A DNA stretch of 64,000 bases, taken from positions 1 through 64,000 of the forward strand of contig CAYLNL010000012.1 in the NCBI GenBank assembly GCA_964385175.1, given 5' to 3'. A program made the translations under genes and the position numbers. How positions within the stretch are numbered: position 1 is the stretch's first letter; every line of letters begins with the position of its first letter. Under the pieces are notes generated by a model that was not told where the DNA came from, did not search any database, and worked only from the letters and a program-made list of their open reading frames with translations. The DNA is from CAYLNL01 sp964385175. Its GTDB lineage: Bacteria; Bacteroidota; Bacteroidia; Flavobacteriales; Flavobacteriaceae. Positions 50,997 through 60,022 of this stretch are shown in pieces.

Positions 50997-52619
50997 ATGG
51001 GAAAAGGCTTTTTTCAAGTGCCAAAGGCAATCAATGAACCCGTTTTGTCGTATGCTCCCGGAACCCGGGAACGAGAAACTGTTTTAAATCAGTATAAAAC
51101 CTATTACAACGAGGTTGCAGATATTCCCCTTTATATAGGAAATGAAGAAATCCGTACCGGCGTAACCCGCGTTATTGCCCCCCCGCATGAGCATGGGCAT
51201 ATCGTGGGGCATTATCACCTTGCCGAAAAACACCATGTGGAAAAAGCCATACACACGGCTTTGGAAAGTCGCAAAAAATGGGCGGCGATGCCCTGGGAAG
51301 AACGGGCTGCCATTTTTTTAAAAGCTGCCGACCTGATTGCGGGGCCCTATCGCGCTAAAATAAATGCCGCTACCATGCTCGCCCAATCTAAAACCATTCA
51401 CCAGGCAGAAATTGACGCTGCCTGTGAGTTGATAGATTTTTTACGGTTTAATGTGCAATACATGGCCGAAATATATAGGGAACAGCCCCAATCTTCTCCG
51501 GGTGTATGGAACCGGGTAGAATATCGCCCTTTAGAAGGCTTTGTATATGCTATAACTCCTTTTAACTTTACCGCTATTGCCGGAAACCTGCCCTCCAGCG
51601 CTGCCATGATGGGAAATGTGGTGGTATGGAAACCCAGCGATAGCCAGGTATTTTCTGCCAAGGTGGTGATGGAGGTATTTAAGGAAGCTGGTGTACCGGG
51701 TGGGGTTATAAATCTTGTTTGCGGCGATGCTGTAATGATTACAGATACCGTTTTGGCAAGCCCCAATTTTGCTGGTATTCATTTTACTGGCTCTACCGAT
51801 GTTTTTAAATCTATCTGGAAAAAAATAGGCAATCATATTCATCTTTATAAAACTTACCCGAGAATAGTGGGGGAAACAGGCGGAAAAGATTTTATTATTG
51901 CGCACCCCAGCGCTCATCCCAAACAGGTAGCTACCGCTATGGTGCGCGGCGCCTTTGAACTGCAAGGGCAAAAGTGCAGCGCCGCTTCCCGGGTGTATTT
52001 ACCTGCCTCGCTCGCGGGCGAGATTTTGAAATATGTGAAAGATGATATAGCTTCTTTTAAAATGGGGTCGCCAGAAGATATGAGCAATTTTATTACTGCC
52101 GTTATCCATGAAGGCGCTTTCGATAAGCTGGCGGGTTATATTGAGCGGGCTAAAAAAGATACAGATGCAGAAATTATTGCAGGTGGAAGGTGTGATAAAT
52201 CTAAAGGATATTTTATAGAACCTACGGTTATCCTCACTACTAACCCCCGCTATGTAACGATGACTACGGAGTTGTTTGGACCGGTGTTAACAGTGTATGT
52301 GTATGCAGATGAAAAATGGACGGAAACGCTGCACCTGGTAGATGTTTCTGAATATGGTCTCACAGGAGCTGTTTTTTCCCAAGACCGGTATGCAGTTCAA
52401 GAAGCTACCCGCTTATTGGAAAACAGCGCCGGTAACTTTTATATTAATGATAAACCCACCGGTGCGGTAGTGGGGCAGCAGCCATTTGGGGGCGCCCGCG
52501 CTTCTGGGACTAATGATAAAGCTGGTTCTATGTTGAATTTGCTTCGCTGGGTTTCGCCTCGCTTAATAAAAGAGACTTTTCTCCCCCCGGAAGACTACCG
52601 GTATCCTTTCCTGGGGTAA
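50997..52619 (+). CDS. pruA: L-glutamate gamma-semialdehyde (1-pyrroline-5-carboxylate) dehydrogenase
   Basis: PruA oxidises glutamate semialdehyde to glutamate with NAD+, the second step of proline breakdown. The 540-residue aldehyde dehydrogenase has ITPFNFTAIAGNLPSSAAMMGN, the NAD-binding ITFTGS-type segment GIHFTGSTDVFK, the catalytic Cys in QGQKCSAASR and the C-terminal FGGARASGTNDKAGS. Length is that of the stand-alone form, without a proline dehydrogenase domain. A -7 box TATCTTTG lies at 50961-50968. Confidence 0.95.
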   Translation: MGKGFFQVPKAINEPVLSYAPGTRERETVLNQYKTYYNEVADIPLYIGNEEIRTGVTRVIAPPHEHGHIVGHYHLAEKHHVEKAIHTALESRKKWAAMPWEERAAIFLKAADLIAGPYRAKINAATMLAQSKTIHQAEIDAACELIDFLRFNVQYMAEIYREQPQSSPGVWNRVEYRPLEGFVYAITPFNFTAIAGNLPSSAAMMGNVVVWKPSDSQVFSAKVVMEVFKEAGVPGGVINLVCGDAVMITDTVLASPNFAGIHFTGSTDVFKSIWKKIGNHIHLYKTYPRIVGETGGKDFIIAHPSAHPKQVATAMVRGAFELQGQKCSAASRVYLPASLAGEILKYVKDDIASFKMGSPEDMSNFITAVIHEGAFDKLAGYIERAKKDTDAEIIAGGRCDKSKGYFIEPTVILTTNPRYVTMTTELFGPVLTVYVYADEKWTETLHLVDVSEYGLTGAVFSQDRYAVQEATRLLENSAGNFYINDKPTGAVVGQQPFGGARASGTNDKAGSMLNLLRWVSPRLIKETFLPPEDYRYPFLG

Positions 52620-52714
52620 TAGCTTTCCCAGCGTTCTGCCAAATTTTGTAACTTTGTTAGAGCCCTGTTGACTGGCAGTTGGGGGGTATAAATGCAAATT
52701 ATTTTACTACAAAG

Positions 52715-53302
52715 GTGAAGAAAAAAATAGGTCTTTTATTTGGGTCATTCAACCCCATTCATGTAGGGCATCTCATTGTTGCCAATTATGTAGCTGAATA
52801 TACAGATAGTAACGAGGTGTGGTTAGTAGTTACCCCGCATAATCCTTTAAAGAAGAAACAAGAGCTTTTAGCAGATTATCATCGTTTGGAGCTGGTGCGA
52901 CTGGCTACCGAGCAATATCTTAGACTAAAACCGTGCGATGTTGAATTTTTTCTTCCACAACCCAATTATACCGTAGATACGCTTACCCATTTGGAGGAAC
53001 GGTTTCCTATGTGCGAATTTGCACTTATTTTGGGGGAAGATTCTTTTAAAACCTTATATACATGGAAAAGGTATGAGTTTATTTTAGAACATTTTCCTTT
53101 ATATATCTATCCCAGGATACATCTCCATGAAACGCTTCCTGTATATCCCCATAATGCACGCCTTGTATTTTTAGATGCGCCGCGCATAGAAATTTCATCT
53201 ACCTATATCCGGGAAGGAATGCGGCAGGGTAAAAATGTATGCCCGCTTCTCCCGCCCGAGGCATGGAGGTATATAAATGCAATGAATTTTTATGAAGGGT
53301 AA
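52715..53302 (+). CDS. nadD: Nicotinate-nucleotide adenylyltransferase
   Basis: NadD adenylates nicotinate mononucleotide in NAD synthesis. The 195-residue form starts at GTG 52715 (VKKKIGLLFGSFNPIHVGHL), giving the nucleotidyltransferase motif GSFNPIHVGH directly at the N-terminus. The C-terminal ISSTYIREGM is the second conserved site. A TTG at 52679 would add 12 residues with no family support. TAACTTTG at 52649-52656 is the likely -7 element. Confidence 0.94.
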   Translation: MKKKIGLLFGSFNPIHVGHLIVANYVAEYTDSNEVWLVVTPHNPLKKKQELLADYHRLELVRLATEQYLRLKPCDVEFFLPQPNYTVDTLTHLEERFPMCEFALILGEDSFKTLYTWKRYEFILEHFPLYIYPRIHLHETLPVYPHNARLVFLDAPRIEISSTYIREGMRQGKNVCPLLPPEAWRYINAMNFYEG

Positions 53303-53379
53303 ACCTTATGCTTATAAGCGATTAGAGTATCAAAAAAATCTTATTTTTTTCTCTATTTTTGAAAGTTAAATTTTCATAC

Positions 53380-54381
53380 ATGAATACATCAATGAAAGTG
53401 GCTGTGATAGGAGGGGGGAGTTGGGCAACGGCCCTGGTGAAGATACTATCGGAAAATCTCGGAGAAGTGGGCTGGTATATGAGGAGTTCCTATATTAAAA
53501 ATCATATTATATATGAAAAACACAACCCTAATTATCTTAGCTCTGTAGAATTTCATACAGAGAAACTTATATTGAGTAATGACATAAATGAAATTATTAC
53601 GTATGCCGATATTCTTATATTAGCTATTCCATCGGCTTTTCTCCATGAAGAATTGCAAAAAATTACCCTTCCGTTAAAAGATAAAATTATTTTTTCCGCC
53701 ATTAAAGGCATTGTCCCTCAGACTAATTGTATTGTTGGAGAGTATCTTCACCAAATGTATGGGGTTCCGTTTGAGAATATAGGTGTTATTGCAGGCCCCT
53801 GCCATGCAGAAGAGGTGGCGTTGGAACGATTATCGTACCTAACCATTGCCTGCACAGATTATGAGAAAGCAAAACGAATGGCAGACTGTCTTTCTAACAG
53901 CTATATTAAAACCAGGATTTCAGATGATATTATAGGCGCCGAGTATGCCGCAGTACTCAAAAACGTGTATGCTATAGCTTGTGGTATCGCTCACGGATTG
54001 GGTTATGGAGATAATTTTCAAAGTGTTCTGATGAGTAATGCCATTCGCGAGATGAAACGATTTGTTAAACGGGTGCATAAAATAAAACGTAATATTAACC
54101 AATCTGCTTATTTGGGAGATTTGTTAGTAACGGGTTATTCGGTTTTTAGCAGAAATAGAATGTTTGGCACTATGATAGGGAAGGGCTATACAGTGAAGAG
54201 CGCTATGTTGGAAATGAATATGATAGCTGAAGGGTATTATGCTGCCAGGAGTGTACATATTTTGAGTGAAAAACATAAGCGAAAAAGTAAAATTCCTATT
54301 ATGGATGCGGTGTATGAGGTTTTGTATGAAGGAAAAGAGCCTAAAAGTGTCTTTAAGAAACTTACAGAAAAGTTAGATTAA
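53380..54381 (+). CDS. gpsA: Glycerol-3-phosphate dehydrogenase [NAD(P)+]
   Basis: GpsA reduces dihydroxyacetone phosphate to sn-glycerol-3-phosphate for phospholipid synthesis. The 333-residue protein has the Rossmann loop VIGGGSWATALVKIL, SAIKGIVP, GPCHAEEVA and the catalytic Lys in EYAAVLKNVYAIACGIAHGLGYGDN. Start is ATG 53380 or ATG 53392. TATTTTTG at 53354-53361 is a -7 box and excludes the upstream in-frame TTG 53359. It ends at a hairpin shared with the convergent susD gene. Confidence 0.94.
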   Translation: MNTSMKVAVIGGGSWATALVKILSENLGEVGWYMRSSYIKNHIIYEKHNPNYLSSVEFHTEKLILSNDINEIITYADILILAIPSAFLHEELQKITLPLKDKIIFSAIKGIVPQTNCIVGEYLHQMYGVPFENIGVIAGPCHAEEVALERLSYLTIACTDYEKAKRMADCLSNSYIKTRISDDIIGAEYAAVLKNVYAIACGIAHGLGYGDNFQSVLMSNAIREMKRFVKRVHKIKRNINQSAYLGDLLVTGYSVFSRNRMFGTMIGKGYTVKSAMLEMNMIAEGYYAARSVHILSEKHKRKSKIPIMDAVYEVLYEGKEPKSVFKKLTEKLD

Positions 54382-54448
54382 GCGTTTGCGGGTAAAATAG
54401 TGGTAGTTGTAATTTCTATAGAAATATTTTAGTAAGACAATAAAACAC

Positions 54449-54480
54449 AAACCACGCCTGTGTATAAGCAAGCGTGGTTT
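54449..54480. terminator. Bidirectional terminator between gpsA and susD
   Basis: AAACCACGC (54449-54457) and GCGTGGTTT (54472-54480) form a perfect 9-bp stem with a 14-base loop. T-rich tails lie on both sides, suited to both convergent transcripts. Confidence 0.75.
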
Positions 54481-54505
54481 TGTTATTGAAAGTAAATATA
54501 ACCTT

Positions 54506-55993
54506 TTATAGAGGGTTTTGTTCTATAAGCGGGTTGGCATTAAGTTCGTTTTGGGGAATTTGCCATTGCCATCTGTTATCTCCGGCAGGGATGTTAAATA
54601 TACCTCCTACAAGAGCTGCGTTATGGTTCGTTCCAGCATCATCACGAACTAAAGGAGCGTTTAATCGTTTTAAGTCGTGGAAACGGAACCCTTCTCCCCA
54701 TAGTTCAAACCGGCGTTGCAATAAAATTTCGTCTATCAAAGCCTGTCCTGCATTCACTGAAAGCACATAAAGAGGGTTTCTGTTAGAGGCCAGTGTAAAT
54801 AATACATCCCTAGCTCCTACATCATCTCCCAGGCGGGCTCTTGCCTCAGCTTCAATGAGATACATCTCAGCAGCACGCATATAAGGTACATCTACGCGGC
54901 TATCGCCTGTACTAACTGCTATAAATTTCTGACTGGTATAAGGGCGTTTTGTAAAGTTTGTAGGAAGCCCTAATGTTGCGTGGTTCCCGGTAGGGTCAAA
55001 AAGCGTACGACGAACATCGGTTAACGCCATTTGGTTATATAGTGGCACATAAATAGCTTTTGGATTTGTACGGATATTGGTAGAGCTAAAGTTGCGAGAC
55101 ATATAAGCGCCAAAATTGGCAAAGAACTCTGATTGGTCTTCTTGTATATGGCTACCCCACATCCATTCTCCATTGGTATAATCATTAAACCCAGCCTGGT
55201 ATTCAGCGTTACTCATTAAGCTAAAACCAACACGAGCTTGTTGTGCGTATTGAGAAGCATCAGTCCAGTTGCCTTGCACAAGCGCTATGCGGGCTTTTAA
55301 ACCTAAAGCTACATTTGTATTGAAGTGCGATTTGTTGGGTCTGGAATATCCTTCCAATAACACAAGAGCCTGGTCTAAGTCTTGATTTACCTGTGTATAT
55401 ACTTCTTCTACTGTAGAACGAGATATGAGGGTATTGTCATCTACCTGTAACATGATAGGAACGCCTAACTGGTTGTTGTTACCTCCGGATTCGTATCGGC
55501 TACCGTAGAGTTGCACCAATTGAAAATGGCAAAAAGCACGATATACCAAGGCTTGTCCTATAGCTGCGTTTCGCTCAGCATCGGGACCTGTAGCATTACC
55601 TCCGCCGTTTATAATTACGTTTGCATTGCGGATGATGCGATAATATACCCGATAAGGAAATAAGTCATCAGCACTATTGGCGTTGGTGTGAGAAATCCAT
55701 CGATACATGCTATTAAACCAACCATTTCCGGCAGAGGTCATTACCAGGTCTTCTCCGAGCATGTCGGTTTGAATCATCATACAACCTACCCCGCCTTCTC
55801 CCTGAGAGTTATAACGTTGGTAAAGAGACCGGTGAATTCCATTTATGGCTACCATTAAGTTACCGGTAGTAGCGGTAACTGATTCTGCAGATACACTTTC
55901 GGTAGGTACCTGGTCTAGATAATCGTCGTTACAGGCATACAATCCTGCAAATGCTGCGGCGAACAGTGTTAAACGAATTAGATGTTTTTTCAT
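54506..55993 (-). CDS. SusD/RagB-family nutrient-binding lipoprotein
   Basis: A 495-residue surface lipoprotein that forms the lid of a SusC-type transporter and binds the ligand. The lipobox GLYACND (Cys about 21) is followed by YLDQVPTESVS. The SusD pattern continues with AIGQALVYRAFCHFQLVQLYG (TPR-like helices), VPYMRAAEMYLIEAEARARLG and LLQRRFELWGEGFRFHDLKRL. The ligand cannot be read from sequence; no glycoside hydrolase or peptidase gene adjoins. It starts 11 bases downstream of susC. Confidence 0.94.
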   Translation of the reverse strand: MKKHLIRLTLFAAAFAGLYACNDDYLDQVPTESVSAESVTATTGNLMVAINGIHRSLYQRYNSQGEGGVGCMMIQTDMLGEDLVMTSAGNGWFNSMYRWISHTNANSADDLFPYRVYYRIIRNANVIINGGGNATGPDAERNAAIGQALVYRAFCHFQLVQLYGSRYESGGNNNQLGVPIMLQVDDNTLISRSTVEEVYTQVNQDLDQALVLLEGYSRPNKSHFNTNVALGLKARIALVQGNWTDASQYAQQARVGFSLMSNAEYQAGFNDYTNGEWMWGSHIQEDQSEFFANFGAYMSRNFSSTNIRTNPKAIYVPLYNQMALTDVRRTLFDPTGNHATLGLPTNFTKRPYTSQKFIAVSTGDSRVDVPYMRAAEMYLIEAEARARLGDDVGARDVLFTLASNRNPLYVLSVNAGQALIDEILLQRRFELWGEGFRFHDLKRLNAPLVRDDAGTNHNAALVGGIFNIPAGDNRWQWQIPQNELNANPLIEQNPL

Positions 55994-56004
55994 GATTTTT
56001 ATTT

Positions 56005-59000
56005 TTAAAAGGTTAGATTAACGCCTAATGAGATAATTCGAGCAGGAGTAAAACGATTCTGGGTAGTTCCGCTGAATTGTTGCCCGGGGTCTAATCCTTT
56101 ACGCTCGGTGATAAAGGCTAAGTTTTCTCCGTTAGCATAAATCCTTGCGCCTACTATGCCAAGTGATTCGGTTAGGTCTGAAGGCAGGTCGTATGACAGG
56201 TTAACTTGCCGCAGTACATAATTGGTAGAGCTAAGAAGAAACCTATCGGAAGCGCTGCCAAAATTGGCAGTTTGCTGTACATCTAAGCGAGGCACATCGG
56301 TAATATCACCGGGTTGTTGCCACCGTCTTAAAATATCAGTGCTAAAAGTAGTTCCATAATCGCCGGAGTGCATTAAAGCAGCATGGTTAGTGTCATAAGT
56401 TAGACCACCTATAGCATAATTAATTAAGAAACTTAACTGGAAGCCTTTGTAGCGAAAGGTATTGGTGAGGCTACCATATACATCAGGGATAGCGCTTCCT
56501 GCAAAATGGAATTTTGCATTGCTGGGGGAGGTTGTTAATGTATCACCCTCAATTACCCGTAAAGTTGTGCTACCGGCATCAATAGCTGCTTCACTTGCAT
56601 AATATAATCCGGCACCATCAGCAGGATCTACACCATACCAGTCGCGCAGCCAGTAATCAAAGATAGAGCCTCCTACTACATACTTTTTAGTTCCATTGAT
56701 AATTTCTTCCTGGGATAGTTCTGTAAACTCATTTGCTAGAGTAGCGGCATTCACCTGGATGTTCCAGGTAAAATCGTTTTTACGAATAATGTCTGCTCCT
56801 AAGCTCACTTCTATACCTCTATTGAACATAGCGCCAATATTAGCATCATAGCCATCTAACCCTCCTGATACAGGAATAGGCACATTAAATAACAATCCAT
56901 CAGTCGCCCGGTTGTAATATTCAACCGTTCCAGTTACCCGGTTATCTAAAATTCCAAACTCAAGGGCTACATCGGTTTGCTCATTAGTTTCCCATTGTAA
57001 TGCCGGGTTTCCTGCAGTTGCAATAGTTACACCGGCTTCTCCGGCATTAGGAGCGAAACCATAAAGCGCCTGGCTGGCATAAAAGCTTAGATCAGCGTTA
57101 GAAAGGTTGGAGTCATTTCCTACCCCTCCATGAGAGCCCCGAATTTTTAAAAGATTGAGCCATGTAGCATTTTTCATAAAATTCTCCTTGTCTAAACGCC
57201 AGGCGCCACCAACTGACCAGAACGTTCCCCATCTCACATCTTTATCGAAACGAGAAGAACCATCTGTTCTCACAGAAGCTGAGAGGAAATACGTATCATT
57301 AAAATCATAATTGAGCCTGGAGAAATACGATTCTTTTGTATAATTCCTTGTAAAGGAACTCAAATCAAGGGTATTAGTAAAGTTAATTAGTTCAGTATTG
57401 CCCTCTACCACCTGAACAGAACGGAAGCCGGTGAGAAAATTAAATTCCAACTCAAAGCTTTCATGCCCTGCCAATACAGAAAGTGAATGTTTATCAAAAT
57501 CTTGTGTATAGTTGAGCAGTTGATTGTAGGTAACGCTAGTGGTAGTAGAGGCATCTCTTCCTGCCTGCCCGTCGGGCGCTCCATCGCCTACAATGGTGTT
57601 TCGATAACTTTCATTATTAAAATATCGTTTGTCTAACGCCACATTAGCTGTAAAGGCAAAGTGCTTTAAAAAGTAAAACTCTCCATAAGCGCGTCCATTA
57701 ATGGAAAAAACTCGGTCTGTATCTACATTTAAGAGATTTTCCTGTATGGCATGTCTTCCTGGCGAACCACCTGCAGCGCGAATTTCATCTATGTCACCGG
57801 TATCATAAATTCTATTACCATAATCATCTAGAATATAAGCCCCGGTTGTTGGGTCGTGCAAATAAACAGGATAAATAGGGGCAATAACGCGGGTGCTTCG
57901 GAATGGGTTTACAAACGCAGTACTGTTGTTAACACCATCTACCGCCTGTTTAGAAGAGGAGGAGGTTGCGGCTAAATTCAATCCCGTTTTAAACCATTCT
58001 TTGGGTTTTATGTTAACGTTGATACGGCCATTTATCCGTTCAAAATCAGAATTAATAACATAGCCATTTTCCTGGAGGTAACCTAAAGAAACAAAATAAT
58101 CGGTTTTTTCATTAGCTCCCTGGAAAGAGAAATCAACGGTTCGGCGAGAACCGGCTCTTACCAGTTCTTTTTGCCAGTCTAAATCATCGGGATACAGCAA
58201 GGAAGCAGCGGGGTTTAAGGTTCCATCGGGCAATACAATTTCAGTAGTGCCTACATTAAAGGGATTGTAGCCTAAGTTTTGATAGATGTCGTTATAGGCA
58301 ACACCTCCATAGTTTTGCCTGCCAGCATTGGGGCCTGCGGCAAAACGGGGAAATAAACCAGAGGCTAACATATTAGCATCGGCTTCGGGAACAGTTCCAG
58401 ATATAGAAAGGCTATTTCGGTAGGCTTCCCACATTAAAGGATAATACTGTGAGGCAGTTACCCGGTCATACTCGGGTATGGAGCGGGAGGTGAGCCCTTC
58501 ACTAATATTTAAGGATATGCGGTCTTTCCCGAGTTTTCCTTTTTTGGTAGTAATCATCACTACCCCGTTAGCAGCGCCTGAACCATAGAGAGAGGTGGAA
58601 GCAGCATCTTTTAAAATAGTAACATTCTCTACATCATTAAAGTTAATGCTATTAAGGCTTCCGGAGTATAATACCCCATCTATTACATAAAGCGGTTCAC
58701 TATCAGAGTTTACGGAACCGATACCGCGAATTCGGAATTCGGCTCCTGAACCGGGTTGTCCGCTGGCAGTTCGGATGAGTACCCCTGCAGAAGCTCCTTC
58801 TACCGCAGCAGCCACGTTGGTGATTGCTCTGCCCTGGAGATCATCTGCGGTAATTTGAGTAGCTGAGCCTACGAAGGCTTCTTTTTTTACATTTCCATAG
58901 GGAACGGTTAGCACTACTTCCTGGAGCGTTTCTGCATCTTCTTCCATTTTTATATTAATGACACTGGAAGTTCCTACGGTTCGCTCTACAGTTTTTTGGC

Positions 59001-59229
59001 CTACATAGCTGTAAACCACAATTTCGCCTGTATTGGCATTAATACTATAATTACCATCAAAATCGGTTTGAGTTCCCCGTTTGGTGCCTTTTATAACAAC
59101 ACTTACTCCGGGTAATGGCAAACCGTCTTGGTCGGTAATGTTACCTGTCACAGACTTTTGCTGTGCAAAGGAAAACTGTATGACAAACGCCACTACGAGC
59201 GCGCATACGCTAGTAAACTTTGATCTCAT
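56005..59229 (-). CDS. SusC/RagA-family TonB-dependent transporter
   Basis: A 1074-residue outer-membrane transporter. It has a signal peptide (about 1-22), then a carboxypeptidase-D-like domain (VTGNITDQDGLPLPGVSVVI and DGNYSI), a TonB-box-like stretch near 105, and the plug with RIRGIGSVNSDSEPLYVIDGV and ILKDAASTSLYGSGAANGVV. A 22-strand barrel ends in the terminal RIISLGVNLTF. It imports oligomers (glycan or peptide) bound by the SusD partner. No sigma/anti-sigma regulator or enzyme gene is linked. Confidence 0.95.
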   Translation of the reverse strand: MRSKFTSVCALVVAFVIQFSFAQQKSVTGNITDQDGLPLPGVSVVIKGTKRGTQTDFDGNYSINANTGEIVVYSYVGQKTVERTVGTSSVINIKMEEDAETLQEVVLTVPYGNVKKEAFVGSATQITADDLQGRAITNVAAAVEGASAGVLIRTASGQPGSGAEFRIRGIGSVNSDSEPLYVIDGVLYSGSLNSINFNDVENVTILKDAASTSLYGSGAANGVVMITTKKGKLGKDRISLNISEGLTSRSIPEYDRVTASQYYPLMWEAYRNSLSISGTVPEADANMLASGLFPRFAAGPNAGRQNYGGVAYNDIYQNLGYNPFNVGTTEIVLPDGTLNPAASLLYPDDLDWQKELVRAGSRRTVDFSFQGANEKTDYFVSLGYLQENGYVINSDFERINGRINVNIKPKEWFKTGLNLAATSSSSKQAVDGVNNSTAFVNPFRSTRVIAPIYPVYLHDPTTGAYILDDYGNRIYDTGDIDEIRAAGGSPGRHAIQENLLNVDTDRVFSINGRAYGEFYFLKHFAFTANVALDKRYFNNESYRNTIVGDGAPDGQAGRDASTTTSVTYNQLLNYTQDFDKHSLSVLAGHESFELEFNFLTGFRSVQVVEGNTELINFTNTLDLSSFTRNYTKESYFSRLNYDFNDTYFLSASVRTDGSSRFDKDVRWGTFWSVGGAWRLDKENFMKNATWLNLLKIRGSHGGVGNDSNLSNADLSFYASQALYGFAPNAGEAGVTIATAGNPALQWETNEQTDVALEFGILDNRVTGTVEYYNRATDGLLFNVPIPVSGGLDGYDANIGAMFNRGIEVSLGADIIRKNDFTWNIQVNAATLANEFTELSQEEIINGTKKYVVGGSIFDYWLRDWYGVDPADGAGLYYASEAAIDAGSTTLRVIEGDTLTTSPSNAKFHFAGSAIPDVYGSLTNTFRYKGFQLSFLINYAIGGLTYDTNHAALMHSGDYGTTFSTDILRRWQQPGDITDVPRLDVQQTANFGSASDRFLLSSTNYVLRQVNLSYDLPSDLTESLGIVGARIYANGENLAFITERKGLDPGQQFSGTTQNRFTPARIISLGVNLTF

Positions 59230-59258
59230 TTTAACAACTTATTAGAATTAGCTTAACG

Positions 59259-59290
59259 CAAAGGTAACAATTATTTTCTCACTATAACAA
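59259..59290 (-). promoter_or_regulatory. susC promoter
   Basis: On the minus strand: TTG (59290-59288), a 21-base spacer and TACCTTTG (59266-59259). Transcription would start near 59253, about 23 bases before the susC ATG. Confidence 0.65.
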
Positions 59291-59404
59291 GGGAGAGTGT
59301 TAAATTTTATTGGGCACTCTCCTTAATAGGTCAAAAAGCCTGATATTTGGTTGCTGTTTTTGCTGGCGACTGTATAGGAGAGTATTAAAAAAATATCTGA
59401 GGGT

Positions 59405-60001
59405 TTGCTGAAAACAAATTATACCAATCTTGTAGAAACCGGTACCGACGAGGCTGGCAGAGGGTGTCTTGCCGGCCCTGTAACAGCTGCGGCTGTTATA
59501 CTCCCCCCTGTATTCCGGGAAGCGTTGTTGAATGACTCTAAACAACTGAATGAAAAAACGCGCTTTTTTCTCAGGAACCAAATTGAAGAAAAAGCGCTTG
59601 CCTATTCTGTGATACATGTTTCCCCGGAAGAAATAGATAGGGTGAACATTCTAAATGCGTCTTTTTTAGCAATGCACAAGGCTATTGATTCGCTTTCTGT
59701 ACTCCCGGAGTTTATTTTGGTAGATGGCAATCATTTTACTCCTTACGTAACCATACCCCATAAATGTATTGTAAAGGGGGATAGTATTTATATGAGTATT
59801 GCCGCTGCTTCTGTGCTTGCTAAAACATATCGGGATGCTTATATGTTGAAGCTACATGAAGAATACCCTATGTATAACTGGAAACAAAATAAAGGCTATC
59901 CTACCAAAGAACATCGGCAGGCTATTGAGAAATATGGGGTTACTCCTTATCACCGGAAAAGTTTCAGACTACTGCCTTCTCAGTTGCGTTTGAATGTATG
60001 A
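59405..60001 (+). CDS. rnhB: Ribonuclease HII
   Basis: RNase HII nicks DNA at embedded ribonucleotides and degrades RNA:DNA hybrids. The 198-residue protein opens with LVETGTDEAGRGCLAGPVT (catalytic Asp and Glu), then FILVDGNHF and CIVKGDSIYMSIAAASVLAKTYRD (further Asp residues), and ends with HRKSFR. The start is TTG 59405, because no ATG lies upstream and the family begins just before GTDEAGRG. It is 21 bases ahead of the next lipoprotein gene. Confidence 0.93.
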   Translation: MLKTNYTNLVETGTDEAGRGCLAGPVTAAAVILPPVFREALLNDSKQLNEKTRFFLRNQIEEKALAYSVIHVSPEEIDRVNILNASFLAMHKAIDSLSVLPEFILVDGNHFTPYVTIPHKCIVKGDSIYMSIAAASVLAKTYRDAYMLKLHEEYPMYNWKQNKGYPTKEHRQAIEKYGVTPYHRKSFRLLPSQLRLNV

Positions 60002-60022
60002 GTTTGCTACCTTTGCAGCTAA

